64,000 nt of DNA from Paraburkholderia franconis (lineage in GTDB: Bacteria > Pseudomonadota > Gammaproteobacteria > Burkholderiales > Burkholderiaceae): positions 248,001 to 312,000 of the forward strand of contig NZ_WHNP01000001.1 of assembly GCF_009362735.1 (NCBI RefSeq), read 5' to 3'. A model generated the notes under the pieces. The model was not told where the DNA came from and ran no database searches. It saw only the letters and a list, made by a program, of their open reading frames with translations. The translations under genes and the position numbers were made by a program. Below, piece after piece: positions 17,042 through 24,999 of the stretch (the first letter of the stretch is position 1; the number at the start of each line of letters is the position of its first letter).

Positions 17042-17608
17042 TTGAGCGGGCACGATCCGGATGCGGAACTGGTTGCGGGCGTCGGCAGGCAAGAGCCGGC
17101 CGCCGTCCGCGCGCTCGTCGCGCGCAAGTTGCCGCGTCTGCTGGCGCTCGCGATGCGGATGCTGGGAGACCGTATGGAAGCCGAAGACGTCGCGCAGGAA
17201 GCATTCGTGCGCATCTGGAAGCAGGCGCCGGGCTGGCGCGAGGGCGAGGCGCGTTTCGACACATGGCTGCACCGGGTTGCGCTGAACCTCTGCTACGACC
17301 GCCTGCGCGGGCATCGCGAAGAGCCCGTCGACGCATTGCCCGACGAGGCCGACCCCGTTGCCGCGCCCGATGCGCAACTCGAAGCGCAGTCGCGCGACGC
17401 ACGCGTGCGCGCGGCCCTTGCCGCCTTACCGGCGCGTCAGCGCGAGGCGCTCGTGCTCAACTACTACCAGGAACTGTCGAACATCGAGGCGGCCGCGTTG
17501 ATGGGCATCACCGTCGACGCGCTCGAAAGCCTGCTCGCCCGCGCACGCCGCAATCTGCGCGCTCGACTGGCCGGCGATGATCTCGCCGGAACGAGGGATT
17601 TGCGATGA
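17042..17608 (+). CDS. ECF RNA polymerase sigma factor
   Basis: A 188-aa two-domain ECF sigma factor. Sigma2 is at about 20-90 (RMLGDRMEAEDVAQEAFVRI and FDTWLHRVALNLCYDRLR), and sigma4 at about 120-175 (ALPARQREALVLNYYQEL, AAALMGITVDALESLLARAR). The proposed start is TTG 17042, with GGAG about ten bases upstream; this is tentative. It overlaps the anti-sigma gene by four bases (ATGA), so the two are coupled. The linked periplasmic sensor suggests a CnrH/metal- or envelope-stress-type circuit (inference). Confidence 0.9.
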   Translation: MSGHDPDAELVAGVGRQEPAAVRALVARKLPRLLALAMRMLGDRMEAEDVAQEAFVRIWKQAPGWREGEARFDTWLHRVALNLCYDRLRGHREEPVDALPDEADPVAAPDAQLEAQSRDARVRAALAALPARQREALVLNYYQELSNIEAAALMGITVDALESLLARARRNLRARLAGDDLAGTRDLR

Positions 17609-18075
17609 CACCAGAGAGATTTCGCGCCATCGTCGATGCATACGGCGCCGACGCGCGCCGCTGGCCCGAGGCGGAGCGGGCCGCTGCGAGCGCGTGGGCC
17701 GACCAGCATCGCAGCGAAGCGAATGCGCTGCTCGCCGAAGCCGCGCGCGTCGATGCGTGGCTCGCGAGCGATAGCGTCGAAGCGCCGGACGCTGCGTTCG
17801 CCGAGCGCATTGTCGCGTCGGCGCCTACGGCCGTACCGGCACCGGCATCCGCGCGAAAGCGTCCGCGCTGGTTGACGCTGCCCGGCCGGCGCTCGCGGCG
17901 CGCCGGGCTGTGGTGGTCGGGCGCGGCGTTCGCGGGCGTCGGCCTGATCGGCGGGTTCGCGGGTGCGTTCGCCGTGTCTTTTTTTCTCGTGACGGGCACG
18001 CCGTCGCCGGCATCGGAATCTTCGTATCTGACAACGGGTTTTGGCGGCACCGCCGCCGATTGGAGCGGCGAATGA
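17605..18075 (+). CDS. anti-sigma factor, single-pass membrane protein
   Basis: A 156-aa protein: cytoplasmic N-terminal region (MTPERFRAIVDAYGADARRW), Arg-rich stretch, one membrane helix (LWWSGAAFAGVGLIGGFAGA) and a short periplasmic tail with YLTTGFGG. Position between sigma and sensor, coupled to both by ATGA overlaps, fits a membrane anti-sigma that holds the preceding ECF factor. No zinc-binding HxxxCxxC motif is visible, so it is not a classical ZAS protein. Confidence 0.8.
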   Translation: MTPERFRAIVDAYGADARRWPEAERAAASAWADQHRSEANALLAEAARVDAWLASDSVEAPDAAFAERIVASAPTAVPAPASARKRPRWLTLPGRRSRRAGLWWSGAAFAGVGLIGGFAGAFAVSFFLVTGTPSPASESSYLTTGFGGTAADWSGE

Positions 18076-18614
18076 GCGGACGCGGCTGGAAATTTCTGTT
18101 GATCGGCTCGCTGGTTCTCAACGTGTTCATGATCGGCGGCGTGGCGGGCGGCGCGTATCAATGGTTCATCGCGCACGGGCGCACGACGGTCGCCGCGCAG
18201 CCGCAGCCGCGCGCGCTGCGCTTCGCGGCGGAAGGGCTGTCGGCGCAACGGCAGCAGCAGTTCGTCGATGCGCTGAAGGCTGCGCGACGCGATGCCCGGC
18301 CCTATGCACGCGAAGGCCGCGAAGAGCGGCGCGAGGTGCTGCGTCTGCTGTCCGCGCCGCAACTGGATCGCGCGGCGCTCGACACGGCGCTGAACCGCAC
18401 GCGCGAAGCCGATATCGCGTTGCGTTCGCGTGTCGAGCAGAGCGTCGCGGATTTCGCCGCGACGCTGTCGCCCGATGAGCGCGCGAAGTTCGCCGAAGGG
18501 CTGAGGGAGCGCGGCCAGTGGCGGATCGCGCAGGCACAGCAACAGGCACAACAGGGAAAGCAGGCACAACAACAGCTTCAGCAGAAGCAGGCCGACGAGC
18601 CCGCGAGCGAGTGA
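18072..18614 (+). CDS. periplasmic heavy-metal sensor (CnrX/Spy-like)
   Basis: A 180-aa protein with an N-terminal membrane anchor (FLLIGSLVLNVFMIGGVAGG) and a helical-hairpin periplasmic domain (AARRDARPYAREGREERREV, LLSAPQLDRAALDTALNRTR, TLSPDERAKFAEGL), ending in a Gln-rich tail. This matches the PF13801 metal-sensor/LTXXQ-like fold used by CnrX to relay periplasmic metal to an anti-sigma. The typical His/Met metal ligands of CnrX are sparse here, so the true signal may not be nickel or cobalt. ATGA overlap with the anti-sigma gene. Confidence 0.78.
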   Translation: MSGRGWKFLLIGSLVLNVFMIGGVAGGAYQWFIAHGRTTVAAQPQPRALRFAAEGLSAQRQQQFVDALKAARRDARPYAREGREERREVLRLLSAPQLDRAALDTALNRTREADIALRSRVEQSVADFAATLSPDERAKFAEGLRERGQWRIAQAQQQAQQGKQAQQQLQQKQADEPASE

Positions 18615-18729
18615 ACTGCGCTACGCCGTCGGGCGGAAAACATCGACGAAAGTAGCGACGGAAAAGCGCGGCGCGCACCGTTTAACGCACATCGAGAAAG
18701 CGAATAACCGCCGACACAGGAGCGAGAGC

Positions 18730-20256
18730 ATGGCCAATTCATCCGCTGCAATGACGGCCCCGCCGTTGAGCGCGGCTGCGATCGCGATGAACCGGTTCGG
18801 CCTCGGCGCGCGCGCCGACGAAGCGCCGCCCGCCAATCCCAAGTCGTGGCTGTTTGCACAGTTCGACGCGTATCAGCCAATGCCAGCGGCATGGGCGGAT
18901 CAACCGACGTCGCTGGCGATCGCGGCCGAGCTCGCGCAACAACGCCAGCGGGCGATGGCGAACGCGGCGGCCAGTTCGACGAACGCGGCCAGCGCATCCG
19001 CGAGCGGCACGAACGTCGGCAGCGCGCCCGTTATCGCCGTCAACGCCGACGACGCAAGGAAAGCCGCCCGCCAGGCCGCGAACAAGGCGGTGCGCATGGA
19101 AGCGCGCGACACCTACCGTTCAGCCGTGAACGCGCGCGTCGCGAGCGCGCTGACGACGCCCGCGCCCTTCATCGAGCGGCTCGTGCACTTCTGGGCGAAT
19201 CACTTCGCTGTCTCCGTCGATAAAGGCCAGGTCGCGTCGTTCGCGGGCGCGTTCGAAGCGGAAGCGATCCGCCCGCATGTGCTCGGCCGATTCGAAGACA
19301 TGCTGGTGGCCGTTGAGCGCCATCCCGCGATGCAGCTCTTTCTCGATCAGACGCGCTCGGTCGGTCCCGACAGCGCCGCCGCCATGCGCGCCGCGCAGCG
19401 CAATCCGAACCGCAAGCCCGGCCTCAACGAAAACCTCGCGCGCGAAATCATGGAGCTGCACACGCTCGGCGTTCGCAGCGGCTATACGCAGGACGACGTC
19501 ACCGAGTTCGCGCGCGCGATGACGGGCTGGAGTATTGCGGGCGCACAGGGTCCGCAGCCGAACAACGCGCCGCCGGGCGCATTCGTGTTCCGTGCGCAAC
19601 TGCACGAGCCGGGCACGCGGACCATCATGGGCCGCCGATACGATCAGCCGGGTGAAGGGCAAACGCTCGCCGTGCTGCACGATCTTTCGACGTCGCCTGC
19701 CACGGCCACGCATATCGCGACCAAGCTCGCGCGCCACTTTGTCGCCGACAACCCGCCCCCCGAAATCGTGGATCAACTGGCGACGGCCTTCATGCGCAGC
19801 CGCGGCGATCTGCCGACCGTCTATCGCGCGTTGATCGACAGCGACGCCACGTGGTCGCCCGTGGCCGTCAAGTTCAAGTCGCCGTGGGAATGGACGGTTT
19901 CATCGCTGCGCGGGCTCGGCATGCGCGACTTGGGCAACGGGAGCAACGCGAACGGCACCGTGCAGATGGCGCCTGTTCTCACGCAGCTCGGCCAGCAGGT
20001 GTGGCGCCCCGGTTCGCCCGCCGGTTACGACGACATCGCCGCGAGCTGGGCCGCGCCCGATGCCCTCGTGCGGCGCGTCGAGATCGCGCAGCGTTTTGCG
20101 TCGCGTGTCGGCGACCGGATCGACCCGCGCTCGCTGGGACAGACGCTGATGGCGGGCTCGTTGAGCGAGCCGACGGAACTGGCCGTGTCGCGCGCGGAAA
20201 GCGCGTCGACGGCGCTCGCGCTGCTGCTCGTGTCGCCCGACTTTCAACGGAGATAG
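18730..20256 (+). CDS. DUF1800 domain-containing protein
   Basis: A 508-aa protein of the DUF1800 family (motifs AAIAMNRFGLGARADE, FIERLVHFWANHFAVS, KPGLNENLAREIMELHTLG, YTQDDVTEFARAMTGW, KLARHFVADNPP). An Ala/Ser-rich insertion at about residues 80-110 is low-complexity. No signal peptide is obvious at the N-terminus. The family is almost always encoded just upstream of a DUF1501 gene, as here with a two-base gap. Function is unknown; exported or surface roles have been suggested. Confidence 0.9.
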   Translation: MANSSAAMTAPPLSAAAIAMNRFGLGARADEAPPANPKSWLFAQFDAYQPMPAAWADQPTSLAIAAELAQQRQRAMANAAASSTNAASASASGTNVGSAPVIAVNADDARKAARQAANKAVRMEARDTYRSAVNARVASALTTPAPFIERLVHFWANHFAVSVDKGQVASFAGAFEAEAIRPHVLGRFEDMLVAVERHPAMQLFLDQTRSVGPDSAAAMRAAQRNPNRKPGLNENLAREIMELHTLGVRSGYTQDDVTEFARAMTGWSIAGAQGPQPNNAPPGAFVFRAQLHEPGTRTIMGRRYDQPGEGQTLAVLHDLSTSPATATHIATKLARHFVADNPPPEIVDQLATAFMRSRGDLPTVYRALIDSDATWSPVAVKFKSPWEWTVSSLRGLGMRDLGNGSNANGTVQMAPVLTQLGQQVWRPGSPAGYDDIAASWAAPDALVRRVEIAQRFASRVGDRIDPRSLGQTLMAGSLSEPTELAVSRAESASTALALLLVSPDFQRR

Positions 20257-20258
20257 CC

Positions 20259-21431
20259 ATGCTCACCCGCCGCAGTTTCATCCGTGTGGCCGCAGCCGGC
20301 GCGGGCGCGATGCTCGTCGCGCCGCAGATGGTCTTGGCGCGCATCGCGACGGACCGCCGCTTCGTGTTCGTGATCCAGCGCGGCGCGGCCGATGGCCTTA
20401 ACACCGTCGTGCCTTATGCCGATCCCGCATATGCGGCGCTGCGCGGCGCGCTGACCGTCGATACGTCGTCGTCGACGAAACTCGACGGCATGTTCGCGCT
20501 GCATCCGTCACTGGTGCAGATCGGGCAGATGTACGACGGGCGCGAGGCGCTGTTCGTGCATGCCGTCGCGTCGCCGTATCGGGACCGCTCGCATTTCGAT
20601 GGGCAGAACGTGCTGGAGACGGGCGGCGCGTCGCCGTATCAGGTGAAGGACGGCTGGCTCAATCGCCTCGTCGGGATGATGCCCGGCGCCAATCCGGCGA
20701 ACCGCGCGACGACGCACGAGAACGCGATCGCCTTCGCGCCGACCGTGCCGATGGCGTTGCGCGGTTCGGCGAGCGTCGCGTCGTATGCGCCTTCCGCGTT
20801 GCCGCAGGCGCCCGACGATCTGCTCGCGCGCGTCTCGCAGCTTTACGAGCAGGATGCGCAGTTGCGCCCGTTGTGGGAATCGGCGATGGCGGCGCGCGGC
20901 CTGGCGGGCGATGCCGGTGCGCGTCAGGACCCGGCGAGTCTCGGCAAGCTCGCGGCCGGTTTTCTGTCGCGCGAGGACGGCCCGCGCATCGCGATGATCG
21001 AAACGGGCGGCTGGGACACGCACAGCGCGCAGATGCCGCGACTCGCCGCGCAACTGAAGGCGCTCGACACGATGCTGGCCGCATTGCGCGATGGGCTCGG
21101 ACCGGCGTGGAACAAGACGACGGTGCTCGTCGCCACCGAATTCGGCCGCATGGCGGCTGCGAACGGCACGGGCGGGACGGATCACGGAACGGCATCGGTC
21201 GCGATGGTGATCGGCGGCGCGGTGGCGGGCGGGCGCGTCCTCGCAGACTGGCCGGGGCTGCGTCAGAGCGATCTGTACGAGGCACGCGATCTTAAGCCGA
21301 CGGCGTCGCTGGATGCGCTGATTACCGGTGTCGCGAGCGAAAGTCTCGGACTCGATCCGCACAAGACCGCGCGCACGCTGTTCGCGCAAGAGCGCACCAC
21401 GCAGCCGATGACGGGGCTGATTCGCGGCTAG
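20259..21431 (+). CDS. DUF1501 domain-containing protein, Tat-exported
   Basis: A 390-aa alkaline-phosphatase-superfamily-like protein. It starts with a twin-arginine signal (LTRRSFIRVAAAGAGAMLVA, cleavage near VLA-R), then RFVFVIQRGAADGLNTVVPY, PYRDRSHFDGQNVLETGG, IAMIETGGWDTHSAQ and VATEFGRMAAANGTGGTDHG, which are the conserved metal- or phosphate-site-like motifs of DUF1501. It follows DUF1800 by two bases. The pair is widespread in proteobacteria and planctomycetes without a proven activity. Confidence 0.9.
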   Translation: MLTRRSFIRVAAAGAGAMLVAPQMVLARIATDRRFVFVIQRGAADGLNTVVPYADPAYAALRGALTVDTSSSTKLDGMFALHPSLVQIGQMYDGREALFVHAVASPYRDRSHFDGQNVLETGGASPYQVKDGWLNRLVGMMPGANPANRATTHENAIAFAPTVPMALRGSASVASYAPSALPQAPDDLLARVSQLYEQDAQLRPLWESAMAARGLAGDAGARQDPASLGKLAAGFLSREDGPRIAMIETGGWDTHSAQMPRLAAQLKALDTMLAALRDGLGPAWNKTTVLVATEFGRMAAANGTGGTDHGTASVAMVIGGAVAGGRVLADWPGLRQSDLYEARDLKPTASLDALITGVASESLGLDPHKTARTLFAQERTTQPMTGLIRG

Positions 21432-21497
21432 CTTTCGTCGCTGGCGGCGATCGGCTGTTCCTTTTCCTAAACCTCGGAAACCAATAGGGAGAAAATC

Positions 21498-21734
21498 TTG
21501 AAGTACGCATCGAATCTGAAGTCTACGAAGCTGCGCGGGCTGCTGTTGGGCGCGCTGTGCGCGTCGACGCTTTCGGCCTGCTACGTCGTCGAGCCGGCGC
21601 GGCCGCCGCAGCCCGCGCCCGTCGCGGAAGTGATGCCCGCGCCGCCTGCGGCGGGTTATCGCTGGGTGAAGGGCCACTATCGGTGGGAAGGGAATCACTG
21701 GCAGTGGGTGCCGGGGCATTGGCGGCCGGCTTGA
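21498..21734 (+). CDS. YXWGXW repeat-containing lipoprotein
   Basis: A 78-aa lipoprotein with lipobox LSAC (residues about 25-28), Pro-rich linker (ARPPQPAPVAEVMPAPP) and the repeats YRWVKGHYRWEGNHW and WVPGHWRPA. It is a shorter relative of the protein at 16418. The start is TTG 21498, with TAGGGAGA upstream; no ATG is available. It lies 66 bases after the DUF1501 gene and may be the last gene of that transcript. Confidence 0.8.
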   Translation: MKYASNLKSTKLRGLLLGALCASTLSACYVVEPARPPQPAPVAEVMPAPPAAGYRWVKGHYRWEGNHWQWVPGHWRPA

Positions 21735-21739
21735 TCCGG

Positions 21740-21797
21740 CGCTTTGATGACGCTCGATGACGCTTTGATGCCGTTTTGATGCCGCCTTGATGACGCG
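21740..21797. repeat. short degenerate tandem repeat (GATGACGCT/GATGCCGTT type)
   Basis: Five consecutive 9-11-base units with the core TTGATG-x-CG follow the lipoprotein stop. No function is apparent. The rest of the gap to 22017 shows no gene. Confidence 0.5.
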
Positions 21798-22016
21798 CGT
21801 GCCCGCGAAAAAAATTGATTGCGCGTGTCGATCTGAAGGTGGTTTGTTCGTCATAGTGGTGAAGACTCGCTGTCCTGCGAAGCTTCGTCACTCATTCACC
21901 CCTTCATCCAGCAACCATCTTGCATGCGACCAGAGCACGGCATGGGACGGGAGTAGCCGGCAGGCGCCAACTCCCGTCGATGCGCCGACTCCGGTCGACA
22001 AAGGAGAGACACGATC

Positions 22017-22502
22017 ATGTCCACCTCAGCTGTCAAGCCCATCCCCGAAGGCATGCACTCGTTGACGCCGCATATCATCGTCGCGGGCGCGGCGGAAGCC
22101 ATCGAGTTCTACAAGAAAGCGTTCAACGCAATCGAACAGGTCCGTATGCCGGGTCCCGGCGGCAAGCTGATGCACGCATCGCTGAAGATCGGCGATTCGA
22201 CGCTGATGCTCGTCGACGAAATGCCCGATTGCGGCGGCGGTGCGTCGTTAGGGCCGAAGGCGCTGAAGGGCTCGCCTGTCGTGCTGCACCTGTACGTCGA
22301 CGATGCCGACGCCACGATCGCGCAAGCGGAAGCGGCAGGCGCAAAGGTGACAATGCCCGCCGCCGACATGTTCTGGGGCGACCGTTACGGCCAGGTCGAG
22401 GATCCGTTCGGCCATCGGTGGTCGGTCGCGACGCACAAGCGCGATGTCACGCCTGAAGAAATGAAGCAGGCGATGGAACAGATGGCGCAGGGGCGTCAGT
22501 AG
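22017..22502 (+). CDS. VOC family protein, PhnB-like
   Basis: A 161-aa glyoxalase-fold protein. It shows HSLTPHIIVAGAAEAIEFYK, MPGPGGKLMHASLKIGDS, HLYVDDADATIAQAEAAGAK and WGDRYGQVEDPFGHRWSVAT, the standard PhnB/YfcA-like VOC pattern. The C-terminal tail (EEMKQAMEQMAQG) is typical of this branch. AAGGAGAGACACGATC precedes the start. Members of this branch are not PhnB C-P lyase partners; the ligand is unknown. Confidence 0.87.
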   Translation: MSTSAVKPIPEGMHSLTPHIIVAGAAEAIEFYKKAFNAIEQVRMPGPGGKLMHASLKIGDSTLMLVDEMPDCGGGASLGPKALKGSPVVLHLYVDDADATIAQAEAAGAKVTMPAADMFWGDRYGQVEDPFGHRWSVATHKRDVTPEEMKQAMEQMAQGRQ

Positions 22503-22732
22503 CGTCGCCGTCGCCGAGCGGCGGACGCAGCGCTCGGCCGCGAAAAGCCGCGTTCAAAACGCGCTGCGCAATGGCTGACGTTGCGCGACGACGTCGGGCG
22601 CGCGATGTTGGCGGCATGGCGATGCGGGCGATGCGGGCGACGTGCCGACCTCGGCGCGCTCCGAGGCGGCGCCCGCGCATCGCCTTCCCGACCTCGCGCG
22701 ATACAGCGCGATAAAGCAATCAAGGAGATCCG

Positions 22733-23209
22733 ATGGACAAGATAGCGACGTGCCTGTGGTTCGACGGCAAGGCGGAGGAAGCCGTGCAGTTCTACACAGG
22801 CATCTTCGGCAATTCAAGCATCGACGATGTGATGCACTATGGCGACGCGGGACCGGGCACGCCCGGCGGCGTGCTGTCGATGACGTTCCATCTCGAGGGC
22901 CGCGAATTCATCGCGTTGAACGGCGGCCCGCAATTCACGTTTTCTCCGGCGATTTCGATGTTCGTGAAGTGCGAATCGCAAGCGGAAGTCGACGCGCTGT
23001 GGGACAAGCTGCTCGAAGGCGGCGGCGCGCCACAGCAATGCGGGTGGCTCACGGACCGCTACGGCATCTCATGGCAGATTGTGCCGACCGCGCTTGGCAA
23101 GATGCTGAAGGACAAGGACCCGGTGAAGGCCAGGCGCGTGATGCAAGCAATGATGCAAATGGTGAAGCTAGACGTGAGCGCGCTCGAAGCGGCATACGCG
23201 CAGCGGTGA
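22733..23209 (+). CDS. VOC family protein, PhnB/DUF3775-type (3-demethylubiquinone methyltransferase-like fold)
   Basis: A 158-aa protein starting MDKIATCLWFDGKAEEAVQF, with YTGIFGNSSIDDV, SMTFHLEGREFIALNGGPQF, FTFSPAISMFVKCESQAEVD and TDRYGISWQIVP. This is the PF06983 pattern, often mis-named 3-demethylubiquinone-9 3-methyltransferase, but it is a VOC-fold protein without methyltransferase motifs. The C-terminal extension (KARRVMQAMMQMVKLDVSAL) is usual. AAGGAG precedes the ATG. The neighbour at 22017 is a distant relative. Confidence 0.87.
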   Translation: MDKIATCLWFDGKAEEAVQFYTGIFGNSSIDDVMHYGDAGPGTPGGVLSMTFHLEGREFIALNGGPQFTFSPAISMFVKCESQAEVDALWDKLLEGGGAPQQCGWLTDRYGISWQIVPTALGKMLKDKDPVKARRVMQAMMQMVKLDVSALEAAYAQR

Positions 23210-23430
23210 AATTGTTGGAGGCGCGGCGAGCACTTGTGCGAACCGTGGCGCGTCGCTCGTCTGTGCATGGGTTGAGCGGCGCTACTTCGCGCGTCCTGAC
23301 GCCAGCGCGGAGCGTCCGAGTTTATGCGCATCAACTCTGGCGCGGGCCTCGGGCCACCGCGGCCGACGCACTTTAGCGCGCGTTTCTGCGATGATCGGCG
23401 CTTTCCTGTTTGCCGGATCGAAAGCGCGCC

Positions 23431-23982
23431 ATGTCCCCATCCTCCCTTGAGCTTGAAACCGATCGACTGATCTTGCGTCCTCACGTCGTCGAGGATTTCG
23501 ACGAGAGCTTTACGTTGTGGTCCGACGAGATCGTCACGCGCTTTATCGGCGGCAAGCCGTTTAACCGCGAAGAAGTGTGGTCGCGGCTTTTGCGTTACGT
23601 CGGACATTGGGCCGCGCTGGGATACGGCTACTGGACGATCCGCGAGAAGCACAGCGGACGATTCGTCGGCGAGGTCGGCTTTGCGGACTATCGGCGCGAG
23701 ATCGATCCGCCGCTCGATGGCGCGCCGGAAATCGGCTGGGTCCTGAGGCCGTCCGCGCACGGGCAAGGCTATGCGACGGAAGCGGTGCGCGGCGCGCTGG
23801 CGTGGGCCGATGCGAAGTGGCCGGGCGGCGACACCGTCTGCATCATCGCGCCGGACAACGCGGCGTCGCGGCGGCTTGCGCAAAAATGCGGCTACGCCGA
23901 AGAGCGACAGACAACGTACAAAGGCCACGCGACCGGAATCTTTCGCCGGGTGTCAGGCCGCCTTCATCCCATCGGTTCTTAA
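23431..23982 (+). CDS. GNAT family N-acetyltransferase (RimJ/RimL-like)
   Basis: A 183-aa acetyl-CoA-dependent acetyltransferase. It starts ETDRLILRPHVVEDFDE, has GYWTIREKHSGRFVGEVGF and IGWVLRPSAHGQGYATEAVR, where the R/Q-x-x-G-x-A acetyl-CoA loop is HGQGYA, and NAASRRLAQKCGY. The acceptor may be a protein N-terminus or a small amine. I chose ATG 23431 because the sequence ahead of it (PDRKRA) is not conserved-looking. It stands alone, upstream of the mazEF pair. Confidence 0.88.
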   Translation: MSPSSLELETDRLILRPHVVEDFDESFTLWSDEIVTRFIGGKPFNREEVWSRLLRYVGHWAALGYGYWTIREKHSGRFVGEVGFADYRREIDPPLDGAPEIGWVLRPSAHGQGYATEAVRGALAWADAKWPGGDTVCIIAPDNAASRRLAQKCGYAEERQTTYKGHATGIFRRVSGRLHPIGS

Positions 23983-24091
23983 GACGCTCCTATGCCTTCC
24001 GGCCGAATGGTGCCGTGCCGCCATTGATGCGACATTCACTACGCGACTGCACCGGTCATACGAACCACCCAATCGCATATAGATATCGCAC

Positions 24092-24155
24092 GTAGATACG
24101 ATGTTGACACATTAACCCGCGTCGCGTAGCATCGCAGTATCGACATAGTAGATAC
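24092..24155 (+). promoter_or_regulatory. mazEF promoter and candidate MazE operator repeats
   Basis: TTGACA (24104-24109), 17-base spacer and TAGCAT (24127-24132) give a near-consensus sigma70 promoter. GTAGATAC occurs twice, at 24092-24099 and 24148-24155, flanking it, and GTATC at 24137-24141 forms an inverted pair with GATAC at 24151-24155. Such repeats around the promoter are the expected site of MazE/MazF autorepression (inference). Confidence 0.6.
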
Positions 24156-24233
24156 ACGCGGCGCTTCTGGTCCCCCGTGGGCCTTGTCAAGGAGGAAGTC
24201 GTGTATCTGAATTTCTCGGGCGAAGGTGGTGCT

Positions 24234-24506
24234 ATGACTATTCAGACAATCAAGCGGTGGGGAAACAGTCTTGCGGTGAGAATTCCCGCAAGCCTGGCTG
24301 AGGAATTGCACCTGCGCGAAGATCAGGAAGTCGACATGGTGGTGGCGGACGGCGCGCTGGTCGCAACGCCTGCCGTCAAGACGTTCAGTTGGGACGAGTA
24401 TCGCGAGCAACTCGCTGCGAGGCCGAACGACGTGCATCCGACCATCGATCCTGGCGTTGCGGTGGGTTCCGAACTTGCCGACCCAACGGACCAGGACGAC
24501 TGGTAA
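24234..24506 (+). CDS. mazE: MazE-family antitoxin (AbrB/SpoVT swapped-hairpin)
   Basis: A 90-aa antitoxin. The N-terminal DNA-binding hairpin reads IQTIKRWGNSLAVRIPASLA, followed by LREDQEVDMVVADGALVATP and an acidic C-terminal tail (PTDQDDW) expected to block MazF. Start choice is uncertain: ATG 24234 fits family N-termini, whereas an in-frame GTG at 24201 has a stronger AAGGAGG site five bases upstream and would add 11 residues. The toxin gene begins eight bases after the stop. Confidence 0.87.
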   Translation: MTIQTIKRWGNSLAVRIPASLAEELHLREDQEVDMVVADGALVATPAVKTFSWDEYREQLAARPNDVHPTIDPGVAVGSELADPTDQDDW

Positions 24507-24514
24507 GGAGCAAC

Positions 24515-24859
24515 ATGAAAAACGGCGTTCCTGAGATCGGCGATGTGTTGTGGATCAGGCTCGAACCCGTGATCGGGCACGAGCGGGGCGGCGGCTATCC
24601 GCGGCCCGTCGTCGTGCTGTCACATGAGGCGCACAACGGTCCCACCCACCGTGTCGTGACTGTGCCTTGCACGACAAAGGCGCGTGGATTTTCGACGGAG
24701 ATTCCGGTTTCCGCGTTGCCGAAGCCATGTGTCGCGTTGATCGACCAGATCACTACGCTCGATTGGGTCGCGCGGCGTGGCGAGTACCGGGAAGAGCGCG
24801 TCGCGCAAGGCGAACTCGACGCGATTCGCCGTAGCCTGAAGGCATTCCTGATGATGTGA
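24515..24859 (+). CDS. mazF: MazF/PemK-family toxin (mRNA interferase)
   Basis: A 114-aa endoribonuclease toxin. It shows PEIGDVLWIRLEPVIGHERG with GGGYPRPVVVLSHEAHN, VVTVPCTTKARGF and ALIDQITTLDWVARR, matching MazF strands and the catalytic Arg/Thr region (RPVVVLS, PCTT). AAGGAG lies inside the eight-base gap after the antitoxin stop. It would cleave single-stranded RNA at short motifs to arrest growth when MazE is degraded. Confidence 0.88.
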   Translation: MKNGVPEIGDVLWIRLEPVIGHERGGGYPRPVVVLSHEAHNGPTHRVVTVPCTTKARGFSTEIPVSALPKPCVALIDQITTLDWVARRGEYREERVAQGELDAIRRSLKAFLMM

Positions 24860-24999
24860 CGACAGGACGTCCGCCTCGCATATCGCCGGAAATTGGCGTG
24901 CAGCGGCGCGCGTCTTGTCCCGAGCCGCCGGGGACGCGGGACAAGACGCGTTGCCAACAGCCCGGCGGCCGGCATTCGTCGCTTGCAGCCGCGCGCTCG

